Source: Gnetum montanum
Lineage: Eukaryota > Streptophyta > Gnetopsida > Gnetales > Gnetaceae
Assembly: GCA_015680685.1 (NCBI GenBank)
Contig: MNCI01030836.1
Span: 59,443-123,442 of the forward strand
Reading direction: 5' to 3'
Length of the DNA: 64,000 bases
Within the stretch, counting starts at the first letter, position 1; each line of letters begins with the position of its first letter. A program made the position numbers and the translations under genes. Positions 9,295 through 21,004 of the stretch are shown here, piece by piece. The notes beneath the pieces are model-generated. The model saw only the letters and a list, made by a program, of their open reading frames with translations, did no database searches and was not told the DNA's origin.

Positions 9295-10694
9295 GAACGG
9301 TACCACTTTAATTTACTATTCATCTACTCCCTTAGTGTTATTGAGGTATATATGAAGTTTTTGGCCATAGAAGAGTTCCTCAGGCAAATTGGATGTCAGG
9401 TCCATGGTCATCACATTAATAATGCAAAGCAGAGGGACTAGAGGAATGGCCAATGCTTCTTGCTCTCCTTTTTCTTTTTTCTTATTATTTCCTTCACTAC
9501 AACTATAAAATAGCAACAAAAAATCAAAATTAGTCAACATAAAAACTTAAAAACAAAAATATGAAAATGATAAAATCATTAAACTACAAAAATGCTAAGA
9601 ATATAAATAATAAAATAAGAATAATTTTCCAACTTACCTAATCTTGTTGCTGTTATGGCCACTTCTACTTCTAACTCCTCATGCTCTAAGTCACATATAT
9701 TAACTACTTCAATATTAATTGATCTCATCTTCTTAACCATCTAGCCCTTGTCTTCTATGCCAAAGGCACACTCCTTCACCACCTCCATCTTGGTTACTAG
9801 TTTCCACAAAGTGGTCATTTTCTAAGTAGTGTCATGCTATCAGGAATAGAGGACTTAGCTATACCCTCCTACAATGAAAATTCTACCTCCATAGGACCAC
9901 CGAGAACCATCAAAAGGATCATCATGATTTTTGTTACATGTTGACACATAGGACAAGAGAAGTCTTCTTCATTCAACACATTTCCCTCATAGTTAGAGTA
10001 AGCCAACAACTCTATAAAGGAATGCAACATCCCATAATAAAAGCTAGAGTTAATGAAGTTGTTGGATCTTTCACCATCCTTGATGTTAATAATGGCTAAC
10101 TCGTTGCACACCTTCTCATCTAGATAGCTAGCACAATCATAGTGAGTGCCATGGATCATGATCTTGTAATGATTGAAAGTCTAAGAGAAGAAGCAATCTT
10201 GCATTGTCTAATCTTGTCAATAAACAGGTGGTACATGTGCACTAGATTACAATTTTCACACTTAGCAATGTTATGAGCTATGTCACCCTACTGAGCCCAC
10301 TTTTTGATCATCTCTTGATCAACCACTTACAACTTATCATTTTCCTCAACCACCAGTCCAACATCAAGGAAATTAAACCAATGCCTCAACAAATCCTGGT
10401 TCCAAGGTAAGATGACCTTCCTACCCTAAACACGAAATAAAAATTGTCATTGTTGGCTCAAATAACATCTCCTTGTGGTAATCACATCTATGGTTGAGAT
10501 GTTAGATGACCCTAATGTGAACAAATGGATCAACCCTGCATGCTCCAATTTAGGAAGGTACTTCCTCATATGTTCAATCACCAACCATGTGTAACCTACA
10601 AGGGTGTTGTGTACATTAGCTTGCAAGCTTCTCTCTTTTAAATTTTCAAAATGAATGTATATAACTTCAAAGGTCTTAATTTTATTTGCAAAAG
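9295..10694 (-). pseudogene. Unrecognised degenerate coding remnants between elements A and B
   Basis: The minus strand has three coding-like pieces (10447-10699, 9869-10159, 9316-9540) separated by stops and frame changes. Phrases such as VEHMRKYLPKLEHAGLIHLF and CENCNLVHMYHL look protein-like but match no family I can name. Between the second and third pieces there is a good donor on the minus strand (ATTAG|GTAAGTTGG near 9643) and a possible acceptor (TTTTATAG near 9505), suggesting a spliced gene or a captured retroelement protein. Element B begins inside its upstream part at 10700. Function unknown. Confidence 0.35.
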
Positions 10695-10699
10695 TAAAG

Positions 10700-11492
10700 T
10701 GATGAGTCAAATTTTCTTGGGTTACATTGACATGGCCTTGTCGACATAGTCCCATCGACACGACCCAATCAATGTGGCCACATCAATGTGGGATTTGATG
10801 CATTGATGTGGCCTCATCGATGCAATGTCTATTTCTGCCTATACATATGTGCTCACTTGCTATGTTTATGGCATCTTTTGTCATAGTTGTAGTGGATCTT
10901 TTGTAGTTTTCTTGCTTGAAAGTTAGAATATTTTTCTAAGTGCTTGCAATAGCAGTCAAAGACTGTATAGATCTTTATTTAAGCATTGTTGTACTTGAGC
11001 ACAATAGTGTGTGCGACAATAAAGACGAGCTTTGAAATAAACCTTGCTACACTTTGAAATACATTAATTAAGCACATAATTACAACTACTTTGAGCATAC
11101 GCTTGGTGCTTGATAACATTTGATAATCCAATAGCATTAAATGTGTTCAGGATGTGTACGACAAGTGGGAATTGATTCATATGTTAGGATTAGCTAGGTG
11201 TAGCTAATTAGATTCAATTAATAATTTAATTATTTTTTATACATTATTCTTTACCCTTAGGTGACTTAAAGTATAAAACGTAAAAATGATAAAAATCATA
11301 TGCCTCAATTACACTTAACCATACCTTTGCATTTTACAAGTGTAATTGGGAAGACAACGATTACAATATTTAGTTTCACTTCTTAGAGACCAGTGTACTT
11401 AGAAAGATATAAGTCCATGGAATTTGACTGGATTTCACATGGATGCTTAGTGATTCATATCATTGTACGTAGGGTTTACTCACTACTCACCA
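10700..11492 (+). repeat. Element B 5' LTR
   Basis: 793 bp, beginning TGATGAGTCA and ending CTCACCA (a decayed CTCATCA). It lacks about 100 bp present in the 3' LTR around 21375-21465, so it has an internal deletion. The U3 has the 14-bp-period array of GTCGACAT/CATCGATG-like motifs before a TATA-like CTATACATA. Confidence 0.92.
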
Positions 11493-11493
11493 T

Positions 11494-11510
11494 TGGTGCC
11501 ATTGCTGGCA
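11494..11510 (+). other. Primer-binding site of B (tRNA-Asp type)
   Basis: TGGTGCCATTGCTGGCA, directly after the LTR end. Its differences from the tRNA-Asp complement in the first 14 bases are CpG-type transitions. Confidence 0.75.
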
Positions 11511-11671
11511 GCTTATAGTTTGATACATACGCTATCTAGGACTTAGTGAATATTATTTACAATCATTGGAATGAATCCTAAGGTTACAATTATTTGAAAA
11601 AATAATAATTATAATTATAATTTAAGAACACTATATTTTTCTCTAATCTAAAGTGTCTTCTTTTCACATGC

Positions 11672-13412
11672 ATGATGAATCAAAACTGCTAGTGTCCCAA
11701 GAATTCAAAGTGGTGTACACTCATTTAGATGAGTTTATTCATGATTTCACCTTCATCCTACATCAGGATGAATAACTGCGATGGAGAGATATGGAGGACA
11801 ACATTGTGCTTCCTTCCAACTAATCTATTTCCTAGGATGCTACTGCAAACTCTTAAGAGGTTTGGCATCCATGATCTTCATGATGAATACGTTTTGTAGT
11901 ACCATGACTATTGGGACTATTGTCCCATAAAAACACAACACAAATGAAATCAGCACCAAGAGAAGCGCCATGAAGCTACAACAGTGAAATGGTTTACTAA
12001 CCCTTTGTTCCCGCTGAACCAAACTAACAATGAGAATCCTCCCTTTGGGGGGTTCTGAACATGAAGATTCTCCACCCCTTGGCTCTAGTGAAGGGGGCTT
12101 GCACCTGAATTTGCAATCAACTATCAACAATTCAGGTTTAAGCAAAAGTGGAAGTCAAGGCAAGGGATTGGGCAAGCATCATGATGATGATAAACCTAAT
12201 TATTGTGGCTATGACAAGTAGAGAGGAGGTGGCAAACATCATGGTAGTGGTAGTCCCCCTCCCTCTTCATCCTCTTCCTCCTCTGAATTTGATTGACACT
12301 ATAGAGGACAAAACTATGATGGAGATGAATGGTGGAACAATGATCATAGGCCCCACCATGATTAAAGGGGTAGCAAGGAACATCATAAGAATTATCAAAA
12401 TCATGATGATGATGAACCTTTACTAGCAACTTAAAGCATGTTGAACATCATAGATACAGTCAAAATTGCAACTAGGCATGTGAAAGATAGTAGAATCAAG
12501 AGGTTGGATAAGAACAATATCCCTAGATTTGAGGGGGGATATAACTTAGATCCACATATTCATCTTCAAGCCTTTCATGATGCTTGTGCCTTGCAAAACA
12601 TAGAAAAAAACTAGCAAAAACTTAAGTTGTTTCCCATGACACTCATAAAAGAAGTAAAAAGTTGGTACCACTCCTTAGAGCCAAAATCAATTTGTAGATG
12701 GAATACAATGCTTGAGCTGTTCAATGACAAATATCAAATGTACTCCAAAGTATTCAATTTGAGAAAGAAAATCCAAGGCTAGTGACAAGGAACACATGAA
12801 CCCTTGGACACAACCATGGGTCAGTATTATTCCCTTCCACATAGATGTCTTGGCCATGGTTATTCTCAATGAGAGTAGGTTTGCTATATCATAGCTTCGA
12901 TAAAAAATGAGGAGAACTCTTGGGGTCTATGCCCAAGGGAGACTATCAGAACTAAGAGTCCATTAGATTCAAAGGCTAATTAAGTAGTAAAAGAAGAAGG
13001 TGAGTTGAAAAAATAGGAAAGTGCTAAGGAGCATAATTGGAACCCTTCCATTAGAAAATGGGAGGTTCAATTATATGATAGTGAGGGGGAGGTGTCACTT
13101 GATGAAGTGATGTAGCGAAAAACCTTGCCAATTCAAAAATTTGTATATGAAATTTCAGCTAAAGTTGATAAAATGTGGGAATCTTTGGATGAAAAATTTT
13201 AAACTACTCTAAAAATTATAGAATAATCCAAATAAAAAGGTAGTGATTGTGACTACATGAGAAAAAAAGAAGCTAAATGTGCCTACCAAAGGAGTAAGGA
13301 TAAAGCTGTTGCAATAGAAGAGGTTGTGAAGTTAGAATTAGATGATAATAATGGGTGTGACATCTGCCAATCTGAACATCCTAAGGGATGTTGTCCTATT
13401 GTGTCATACTTA
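11672..13412 (+). pseudogene. Element B gag (broken)
   Basis: Start uncertain (ATGATGAATCAA at 11672). A His/Asp/Gly-rich N-terminal part is followed by the capsid-like block (FEGGYNLDPHIHLQAFHDAC, LKLFPMTL, LELFNDKYQMYSKV) homologous to the gag of A and C. The zinc knuckle CDICQSEHPKGCC lies at about 13358-13400. Numerous stops and frame changes; no product expected. Confidence 0.78.
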
Positions 13413-13959
13413 TAAGAATCTAGGATGTATGCTCTAAATCATAGATTGGCATGAAGGTAAGCACCCAAAAGGTTACCTTATCCTTAAGGTAACCCAAGGC
13501 AATTTCACTAGAAATAACAAGCTTATTATTCAAGTGGAGCTCTACCACAACCATACAAGCATTACCATTAGTGGCAGCACCCATAGTCATGGGGGATTCC
13601 ACCACCAAGGTATTAGTACCCTTACAAGTAGCCAAATTCATATGGGTATTATGTTAACCAACCCATGTCTCTAGGCTTCTTTTCAACATCACTACTACCC
13701 TCTAGAGTACTACAGAACTCATTCTCCATCTCCTATAGGGGAATCTCCATATCTCTATCAGCCTTCCCATCCTTCAACACTTGTTCCTCCACCCACAATC
13801 CAATTATCACCTACTCCATCTATGCAGGGCAAAATTCCCATGCAATCATAACAAATGTAATACTACCATGACTGTTAACTTATAGTTGACTCCTCAACCA
13901 AGTAGTTTGGAATCCAAATCCCATAAAAGATCATTCTTCTAAACTAATAGTCCTAAAAA

Positions 13960-14570
13960 TCCCTCATTGACTTATGTGACTAGTCGTCCTATGTCTCCTT
14001 CATCCTTTGCATTCATTTCTTTTAAGAGCCCTTTAAACCAAACACCTCCAAAGGTCCTCACAGCCATGTTAACCCATGTTGTATCTAATTGGATCAATGT
14101 TGACAACCTTCCTAGGAAAAGAGTTGATCTTAGAAGTCCTCTCATCTACTTGTAGATTGCTAGAAATAAGCCATGCAAGGATCTTCTTGATTCAAGTTCT
14201 AGTGTTAATCTTATTTTCCATGAAATGTACAACATATAGAACCTACCTCCTCTCAAGAAGAGAAACATCCATGTAGAATTGGTAGATTAGTCCATCACTA
14301 TTCCCTTGAGATTAATAGAGGACATTCTAATCACTATTTTTGGGTGATCATATCTTGTCAATTTCCTCGTGATCAAATTTGACAATTGCAAAGAGGACTT
14401 CCAAATTATCATGAGAAGGGATTGCTTGAGCACCATTGATATGTGAATGGGCATCAAAGATCTTTCCCTAGAGATTTCCAAGGAAAATGCACTTGGAAAA
14501 ATCAAGAAGAAGAGAGTTCCATGCATCGTGTATAGCAATACCAAGTGCAACTATGTATAGAAACTCTAGT
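13960..14570 (+). pseudogene. Element B protease region (broken)
   Basis: Lies between gag and RT as expected for Ty3/gypsy. It contains a protease-like LLDSSSSVNLIF with the catalytic-type Asp codon at 14189-14191, which in Athila-type proteases is followed by Gly/Ala-Ser rather than Ser-Ser. A downstream CIVYSNTKC-like segment and stop codons follow. Assignment rests on the motif and the position. Confidence 0.55.
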
Positions 14571-15049
14571 CTATCAAAAGCATATCAATCAACATATGCA
14601 GACCTGGTGTAGATGAATTTGAAATCCAAAAGTGCTTGTATGTAGCAACTACAAACTAGGTGGGTACCTAGTGGCTGATATCTAATTCTAAAAGTAGCAC
14701 ACTTTGCATGGAACCTACTAAAAGCCTAACTTGTGCCTATGTTGAAGGCATGGATGAACTAGAGCAAGTTCATCGCCAACTCTCCAATGATGAACCTAAC
14801 GATACCAATTGGGAAAAGTTGGAAATCCCTAACAGTTTTAAATAGAAGCCCTTATAGTTGAAAAATCTACCTATTGGCATGGAATATGCATTTCTAAAAA
14901 ATGGTAAGCTAGTGATAATAAATGCCAACTTTGCTCTTGAGTAGAAAAGAAGGTTATTAAAGGTGATTAACAAATGGCCAACAACCTTTACTTGGTCATA
15001 TCCTAAACTCATACAGATTGACCTTAGGATATGCCAAAATTGCATCTAT

Positions 15050-16424
15050 ATCGATCTGTCTATGAAGCCAAAGAGGCAACTACAATGGTAGTTGAACCCC
15101 AAATTGAAGCAAATCTTCAAAGAGGAAATTGAACAACTCCTCAAGGTAGGGTTCATATATCCAATTAAAAATAGTGAGTGGGTTAGCCCACTTGTAATTG
15201 TGCTAAAGAAAGATGCTAAGTGGCAAGTCTATATTGATTTTAGGCTATTAACCATGACAATGTTCAAAGACCATTTTCCATTGTCATTTGTCGACCAGGT
15301 GTTGGATACTATTTCTAGGCATTGCTTTGATAGCTTTTTGGATGGTTATAGTGGTTATAACCAAATTCAAATCGCACCTAAGAATCATGCCAAAACAATA
15401 TTTACTAGTTCTTAGGGAAATTTTGCATATTGTGAGATGTCCTTTGGTCTGTGTAATACCCATGTAACTTCCCAATTCTTGATCCTAAGCATCTTACAAT
15501 AACATATTGGTACTAGGATGGAAGTCTTCATGAATAACTTCTCAACATGTGGACTACATTTGATCAAGCCCTAGACCACCTTGAACAAGTGCTTAAAAGG
15601 TGTGTGAAGACTAATCTTTGGCTCAATTGGGAAAAGAGTCATCTCATGGTCTAAGAGGGCATTATGTTGGGGCATAAAATTTCTCAAGTAGGGATTGAGG
15701 TGGACCCTAAAAATATTTAGGTCATCCAAGTTATAACCCCCCAATCAGAAACTATTAAAGATGTGTGGTCATTCCCTGGATACACTGGCTACTATCGACA
15801 ATTCATAGAGATTTTATCTAAGATAGCAAAATCATTGGTCAAGCTCACAAAGAAAGATGCTCTATTCATATTAACCAAGGAATGTGAAAAGGCATTTTAG
15901 TAGCTTAAGGAGAAACTTTTATAGACACTAATTCTATAAGCACATGATTGGTCATGACCATTTTACATTATGACAAATGCATCAAACTATGCCTTAGGAG
16001 CTGTGCTTACATAGTTGGATGATCAGAGACATCCATATTACACCACTACACAAGCTAAAGCATTGTGGGTGCATAGCTTAATTACACCACAATGGAGAAA
16101 GACCTGATGGTTGTGGTGTATGCTTTGGAGAAGTTCAAGCACTATGTGCTTGGATATAAGGTGTTTGTTTACACTGATCATAGTGTCATTCGCTTCTTGA
16201 TGAATAAACCAATGGTGAGCCTATATGTCATACAATGGTTGGTGATCCTACATGAGTTTGATCTTACAATGGTAGATCAAAAGAAAACTAAGAATGTGGT
16301 CATTGATAAATTTTCTTGGTTACGATTGGACAATAAAGAAAAGAGCTCACTCTTTGATGAATTTCCTAATGAACTCCTCTTTGCTGATGTAATAAATGAA
16401 CAAGTTCTTACTAAACCAAAATGA
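15050..16424 (+). pseudogene. Element B reverse transcriptase and RNase H (Ty3/gypsy type, inactive)
   Basis: Begins with an EEIEQLLKVGFIYPIKNSEW segment, followed by YIDFRLLT, FLDGYSGYNQIQIAP (palm motif with a catalytic-type Asp) and MSFGLCN. The box that should carry two aspartates reads FMNN at 15530-15538, so both catalytic residues are Asn. The connection (IEVDPKN, FPGYTGYYRQFI) and RNase H (MEKDLMVVVYALEKFKHYV, VYTDHSVIRFLMNKP) follow. Stops lie at 15414 and many later sites. The order RT-RNase H-integrase marks Ty3/gypsy. In life it would copy the genomic RNA into DNA inside the particle. Confidence 0.9.
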
Positions 16425-16429
16425 TACGA

Positions 16430-16735
16430 TCACATCCTCACTTATCTTCTCACTCGGGAGATGCCATAAGAGTTAGACCACATGAAGAAACAATAGTTTC
16501 TTCATCAAGCCAAATGCTTCATGGAGATTAATGAACACCTTTACAAGGTGTTTGATGATAGCCTGGTTCATTGGTGTGTTTTGATGTTGCTTAGCTACGT
16601 GTTCTCCAAGATGCTCATGAGGGTCATCTTGGAGAACACGTAGATGATAGCTACATGTTAAGGGTCTTACATCATTTATGAAACCTTTCCTTCGAGGGTC
16701 ATGTTAATTTACAAACCTAAGAGCCCAACTAGTCA
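16430..16735 (+). pseudogene. Element B integrase remnant: zinc finger and GPY-like end, core deleted
   Basis: An HLYKVFDD segment leads to DAHEGHLGEH near 16608-16640, the His pair of the integrase HHCC zinc finger. Sequence then passes at once to SYIIYETFPSRVMLIYKPKS (about 16663-16725), which equals the GPY-like C-terminal module seen in element E (WKGPYIIDETFPSRAM). The DDE core between them is missing, a deletion of several hundred bases, so this integrase could not act. Confidence 0.65.
16595..16643. repeat. Perfect 19-bp inverted repeat in the integrase zinc-finger region
   Basis: Arm CTACGTGTTCTCCAAGATG (16595-16613) and its exact reverse complement (16625-16643) flank an 11-base loop. 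The arms overlap the codons of the zinc-finger His motif. No mismatches, although the surrounding element is heavily mutated. Confidence 0.85.
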
Positions 16736-18344
16736 ACATGCAATAACTAAAACCTTTCTATGAGTCTAAGGAGGCCAGTAAAATCAATGCCTCATTAGAT
16801 GAACAACCATGCTCAATCTTTGGGATCTCCTTCTTTCAACTCAGTTGTGGGGGAGATGGCCATCTATCCTAATTATTAAAGTGGCTCCTCAGTTTTTGTA
16901 CCTTTTTGCACTTTCTTTGTTTGTTTTTGTACATTTTTGTTTTACGCTTTGTTATTTTTACACTTTTTTTTTTGTTTCCAAACATCATTAGTATCTTTTA
17001 TCTTTCTTGCCTATTTTTACAATTTCTTGTATATTTTTCTTTCTTTTAGTATGAATTTTTCTTGTTTTCTAATAAAGTGCTTTGTTGCCAATAGGACACA
17101 ATGATGTTGTAGTTGTTTACTAATGGTGATTTATACCTAATGTTTTTTATTGCTAACGTTTGGTTCCTGTTGTTGAATTTTGATGACTAATGACTAAGAC
17201 AAAGTTTCTTTTTCATGGAATAGGCAGTGAGTCCACATCATCCATCCATTCACCAACTCTATGATCTTCTTGATTTTGGATGTATGAGATCCCTTTCTCA
17301 TTAATAAAACTTTAACGAATTTGTAACCTTGGTAGTTTTCAAACTTGGGAAAGATTCAAAGGTTTGAAAATGGTGTGACTTCAAGGGGATTTAATACTCT
17401 TTGTGCCTCTTTACTTGCTCTAGTGCATGTGTGTTTTTATGGATTTCTTATTGTTCCCTGTTGACCAATAATAGAAAGCTGAATAAGTCTTTGCATGGTG
17501 TGGTTTCCATCCAATAATCCATAAAAGCATAAAATTCAAAAATAAAAACAAACATGATGGAAATTCAAAGCATACCCTTTCAACAAAATAACGAGCTACA
17601 AGCATAGGTTATGGGACTAGAAAGACATGTTACCCATGCCTAAATGTCCCCTCTAACTAAGGCCCTTTCTCACTTACTACTTCTCTTTTCTTCTTAAATA
17701 AGGAAAGGTGGTTATTTGTGGGAGCATTCTTGTGTCTTAAGGAGCAGGATTGGTCCTAGAGTGGTGATGCAAAGTCATTGAAAGTGGTTAGTTTTGATCT
17801 AGACTAATGATGGACTTTATTAGGTCAATTAACAATAAAATTCACAAGGGATTCCATGTGCCCATGATTGGAAAATCCGTTCCACTCTCTCTTTTGTCAA
17901 TCAATGCTCTTCATAACTCACCTCACTATCAGTTTCCATGTTTTTGTTCAATGTCTTAGTTTGACATGTTGAAATTCTTAGATGGATTCTTATGTATTCA
18001 ATACTTAACTTTTCATCATGATTAATCAATTGTGGGACCCACAAGCTATTTAGTTAAGGTTATGCAAGGGCAAAAAAGGACATGAGCCTACTATGCATCT
18101 CTATTGGTTGGGGTAGTTAAGTCTCTTATCCTTAGACATTTTTGAAATCAAATCTTTTGCATTCCCCATCAATTACATCCAACTATGTGCTCCTTAAGGC
18201 ATTTCTTTAATCATTCTCTATCTTTTGTGAAATCTCAAGCACTCTTCATGTATCTCATTACGTTCTTAGCTTCTTAGGCTTTCATTTAATTCCAATTTTA
18301 CTCAAAAACTCCTTGTATTTATCAAATGTTTACTTAGTCAATGA
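16736..18344 (+). other. Non-coding spacer of element B between pol and ORF2
   Basis: T-rich tract (about 16890-17100) and further sequence without a sustained frame, partly similar to the spacers of A and C (for example GATTTCAAGGGGATTT-like and TTAGTTTTGATCTAGA segments) and to 62700-63870 of element E. The ORF at 16809-16991 is T-rich translation of the spacer, not a gene. Confidence 0.55.
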
Positions 18345-18447
18345 TGGTCAATAGCCACGTCAACAAGGCCTAGTCAACATAGCTAACCATGTTGACTAGG
18401 CCCCATTGATGAGGCCCAATCGATGCATAGGGAAAATTCTATATATA
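18345..18447 (+). promoter_or_regulatory. Internal promoter-like array and TATA box before ORF2 (element B)
   Basis: A series of GTCAAC, GTTGAC, ATTGATG and ATCGATG motifs (18357-18427) with mostly 14-bp spacing, like the U3 array of this element's LTR, is followed by TATATATA at 18440-18447. A GGGGAGTTCTTGCAATTTT segment follows near 18492, resembling the GGGGGAGTTTTT segments in C and D. It lies 455 bp before the ORF2 ATG. Promoter function is inferred. Confidence 0.6.
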
Positions 18448-18896
18448 GCACTCACCACGTAAGAATTTTTTGCCATTTTCTTCAAATGTAAGGGGAGTTC
18501 TTGCAATTTTTTAGAGCTCAAAACCTTCCGAAGCCTATAACTTTCAAACCATTTGACTAATTTACTCCATTATTTAGTCCTGTAGCTTTCAAAGGTATGC
18601 TTTACATCATGGGGGCCACAAACCTTAGGTTTTTAACAAAAAAAATTTCAAATTTTTTCTAACTCTTGCATGGGTTTAATGAATAAAATAATATTAAATC
18701 ATCAACCTATTGAAGTTAAAACCTTCCAACACACTCTGATAACCTATTTAATTAGATAATAATAAAATAATATTAAAATAATAAAATCAACCATGATCAC
18801 AACTTAGCCAAGTGTGACTACCCCAAGCGATAAGGTATTCCAAATGTTTTAAAGTTACATAATAAGTGCTAATACTTGGTCATGTTGTGATTATAA

Positions 18897-20749
18897 ATGG
18901 CACCTAGACTAAAATGCTCATAGGAAGGAGGACCATCCCAATAAAGGAACAAATGACTTAGAGTTGGAAGAGAATAAGTAATAGAAACTCATGTGATAGG
19001 ACTTCTTTGGGAGGAGCCTGAAGTGGAATTTATCTAACAGATTCCTGAGGAAGCAACCATAACTAAACAATCCCATAGAGATGATGTGATAGGACTAATT
19101 TCAAGACTTGAGGTCACATAGACTCAAGCCTCATGACAATAACAATAATTCCTAGAAATATTTGGGAATACAACTACTTTTTTGGTGTGCCTAGAGGAGG
19201 GTGAGGAGGTAGCTGTCTTGGTGATGGTGCACCATTGGTAGGATATAGTAGTAGAGGTAGTTGTTGACAAAATTACCAAGGCATTGAATGCACCTATGGT
19301 ATTTTTACCAAACGTTTTCATGCTCAAAGATGTGTAGACATCTGTAGGAATAGTTAGTAGTAAATTGAATGCATCCTAGCACGAGGAGTTACTAGACCAA
19401 TTGGTAGGAATCATGCAACCAATGCTAGATGTCTTTGACCTTATGGATATAATCATTATAACCTAGTTAGAGCTGTTGGAAGAAAGGGATAGATGAACTA
19501 TAATTAAGGGAGAACTTGAAACAACCTAAGCTCAAAACCAACACTTGGCTATGAAGGTTGCTAAACTAAGAGCCTACCTTGCTAATCCTACATTTCTTAA
19601 CCTTACATTAACATGTGATGAAGCTTTTCAATAGCTTCAAGACAAGCTTAAGAAGGTTGAGAATGCAAAGGAGACAATGATCTTTGATCAGTCCTTAGCT
19701 GATGCCACCATGCATAATATCCAAAAGGCCTTGGACCAAACTTGCTAGGAGAATGTAACTTTGATTGTAGAAAATCATCACATGCGAAATGTTAATGCAC
19801 AAGGGCAAAAAATGCAAGATTTCGTCCATTAACAACAATAGTAGCTAGCTAGAGTGAATAATTCACTAAGAAGATTGATAGCCAAAAATAGAAATCTCTC
19901 CATGGAGGAAGTTTGGGCTCTTTACCAGAAATCTATAATAGAGGTAGCTACCTAGAAACATGAGGCTCTCAAGTTTGAGAGAGTCAAAATCACTATAGAG
20001 ATTAGGTTGTTTTATAAAAATAAATCAATGTGAAACATATTTATAGGGTGAAGGTGAAATTTAATATGGCCCTCCAATAGCTTAAGGAAGGAGGTGATGT
20101 CTAGTTGCCTATCTTTGATGGGCTCAATAACTACAACAAGGTGAAGATTAGCATGAAGGAACTACAAATTGAGGAGATGATAAAGTACATAGAGCTTGCC
20201 AATCTCTGTTATGTAAATCTGGTGATGTTGACTATCAAACGACCATAGTCTTAATTAGAGAAATAGATAGCTAGTTCATACTTATTATACAAAGTTGAGT
20301 TTAAGCATCACAAAAACACCAAGAAAAAGCTTGATGTGGCAAATGAAAAACTTGATGTTCTCAGGAAAAACTTCACTAATCAGTAGTCTACAGCTAAGAA
20401 CCTGGCCAGGAGAATGAGTGACTACCAAGAGTTGCAGAATGTAGTAAAGGTGTTCAATGTTGAACGTAAAATTTTCATTGCCTAGTTTGTTAATGTGAAA
20501 GAGCTATTTCTGGCAATGTCTTATCCTTGGGATGTTTCCACATCAGCCCACATTCACAATGCAGTGTTGACCGTGAATGATTCTAGGAGTAAGTAGGAGA
20601 AGATGAAGGTACTATTGGATGCCTTCCATCTTCCACTAGAAGTTGTACCTGTTGTAGGTCAACCACAACCACCTCAACCACCATGTGCACTCAAAGTAGG
20701 AGAAGGTCCTTTAGAACCTTAGGAACCTCCACCACTTAGGATCATTTGA
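18897..20749 (+). pseudogene. Element B ORF2: N-terminal part and coiled coil, domain lost
   Basis: Starts MAPRLK at 18897, directly after TTATAA where A, C, D and E have an acceptor ending CAG (decayed here). Homologous blocks to ORF2 of C and D include NRNLSMEEVWALYQK, LQIEEMIKYIELANLCYVNL and VEFKHHKNTKKKLDVANEKL. These are Lys/Glu/Leu-rich and heptad-like, suggesting a long coiled coil, before a Pro-rich end (PQPPQPP). The plant-transposon-protein-like domain seen in C, D and E is absent or too decayed to see. Stops and at least one frame change near 20030. Function unknown. Confidence 0.7.
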
Positions 20750-21004
20750 ACTTCTTCCTCATCTTTGTGCCATCAAAGGAATTATGTTTGTCATTTTTGT
20801 CCTGGTGTTTAATTTTGTTGTCTTAAACACCAAAATTTTGTAACGATCATAAATCTGTATACTCAAGCACTTAGTGTTCGTTTGTGTTTTTTTTTTGTGA
20901 ATGTCAATAGTTAATCAATAATCCTATACCTTTCCAAATTTTTTAGGAAGCTTGTTCCTCCTTTTGTTCACTTGAGGACGAGTTTTTATTTAGTTGTGGT
21001 GGTA

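Noticed and set aside
12148-12429. Met- or His-rich ORFs on both strands
   Set aside because: They are frames across the repetitive His/Asp-rich part of gag in element B.
16809-16991. Hydrophobic ORF that could be an env-like membrane protein
   Set aside because: It is translation of a T-rich spacer, with low complexity and no counterpart in other copies.
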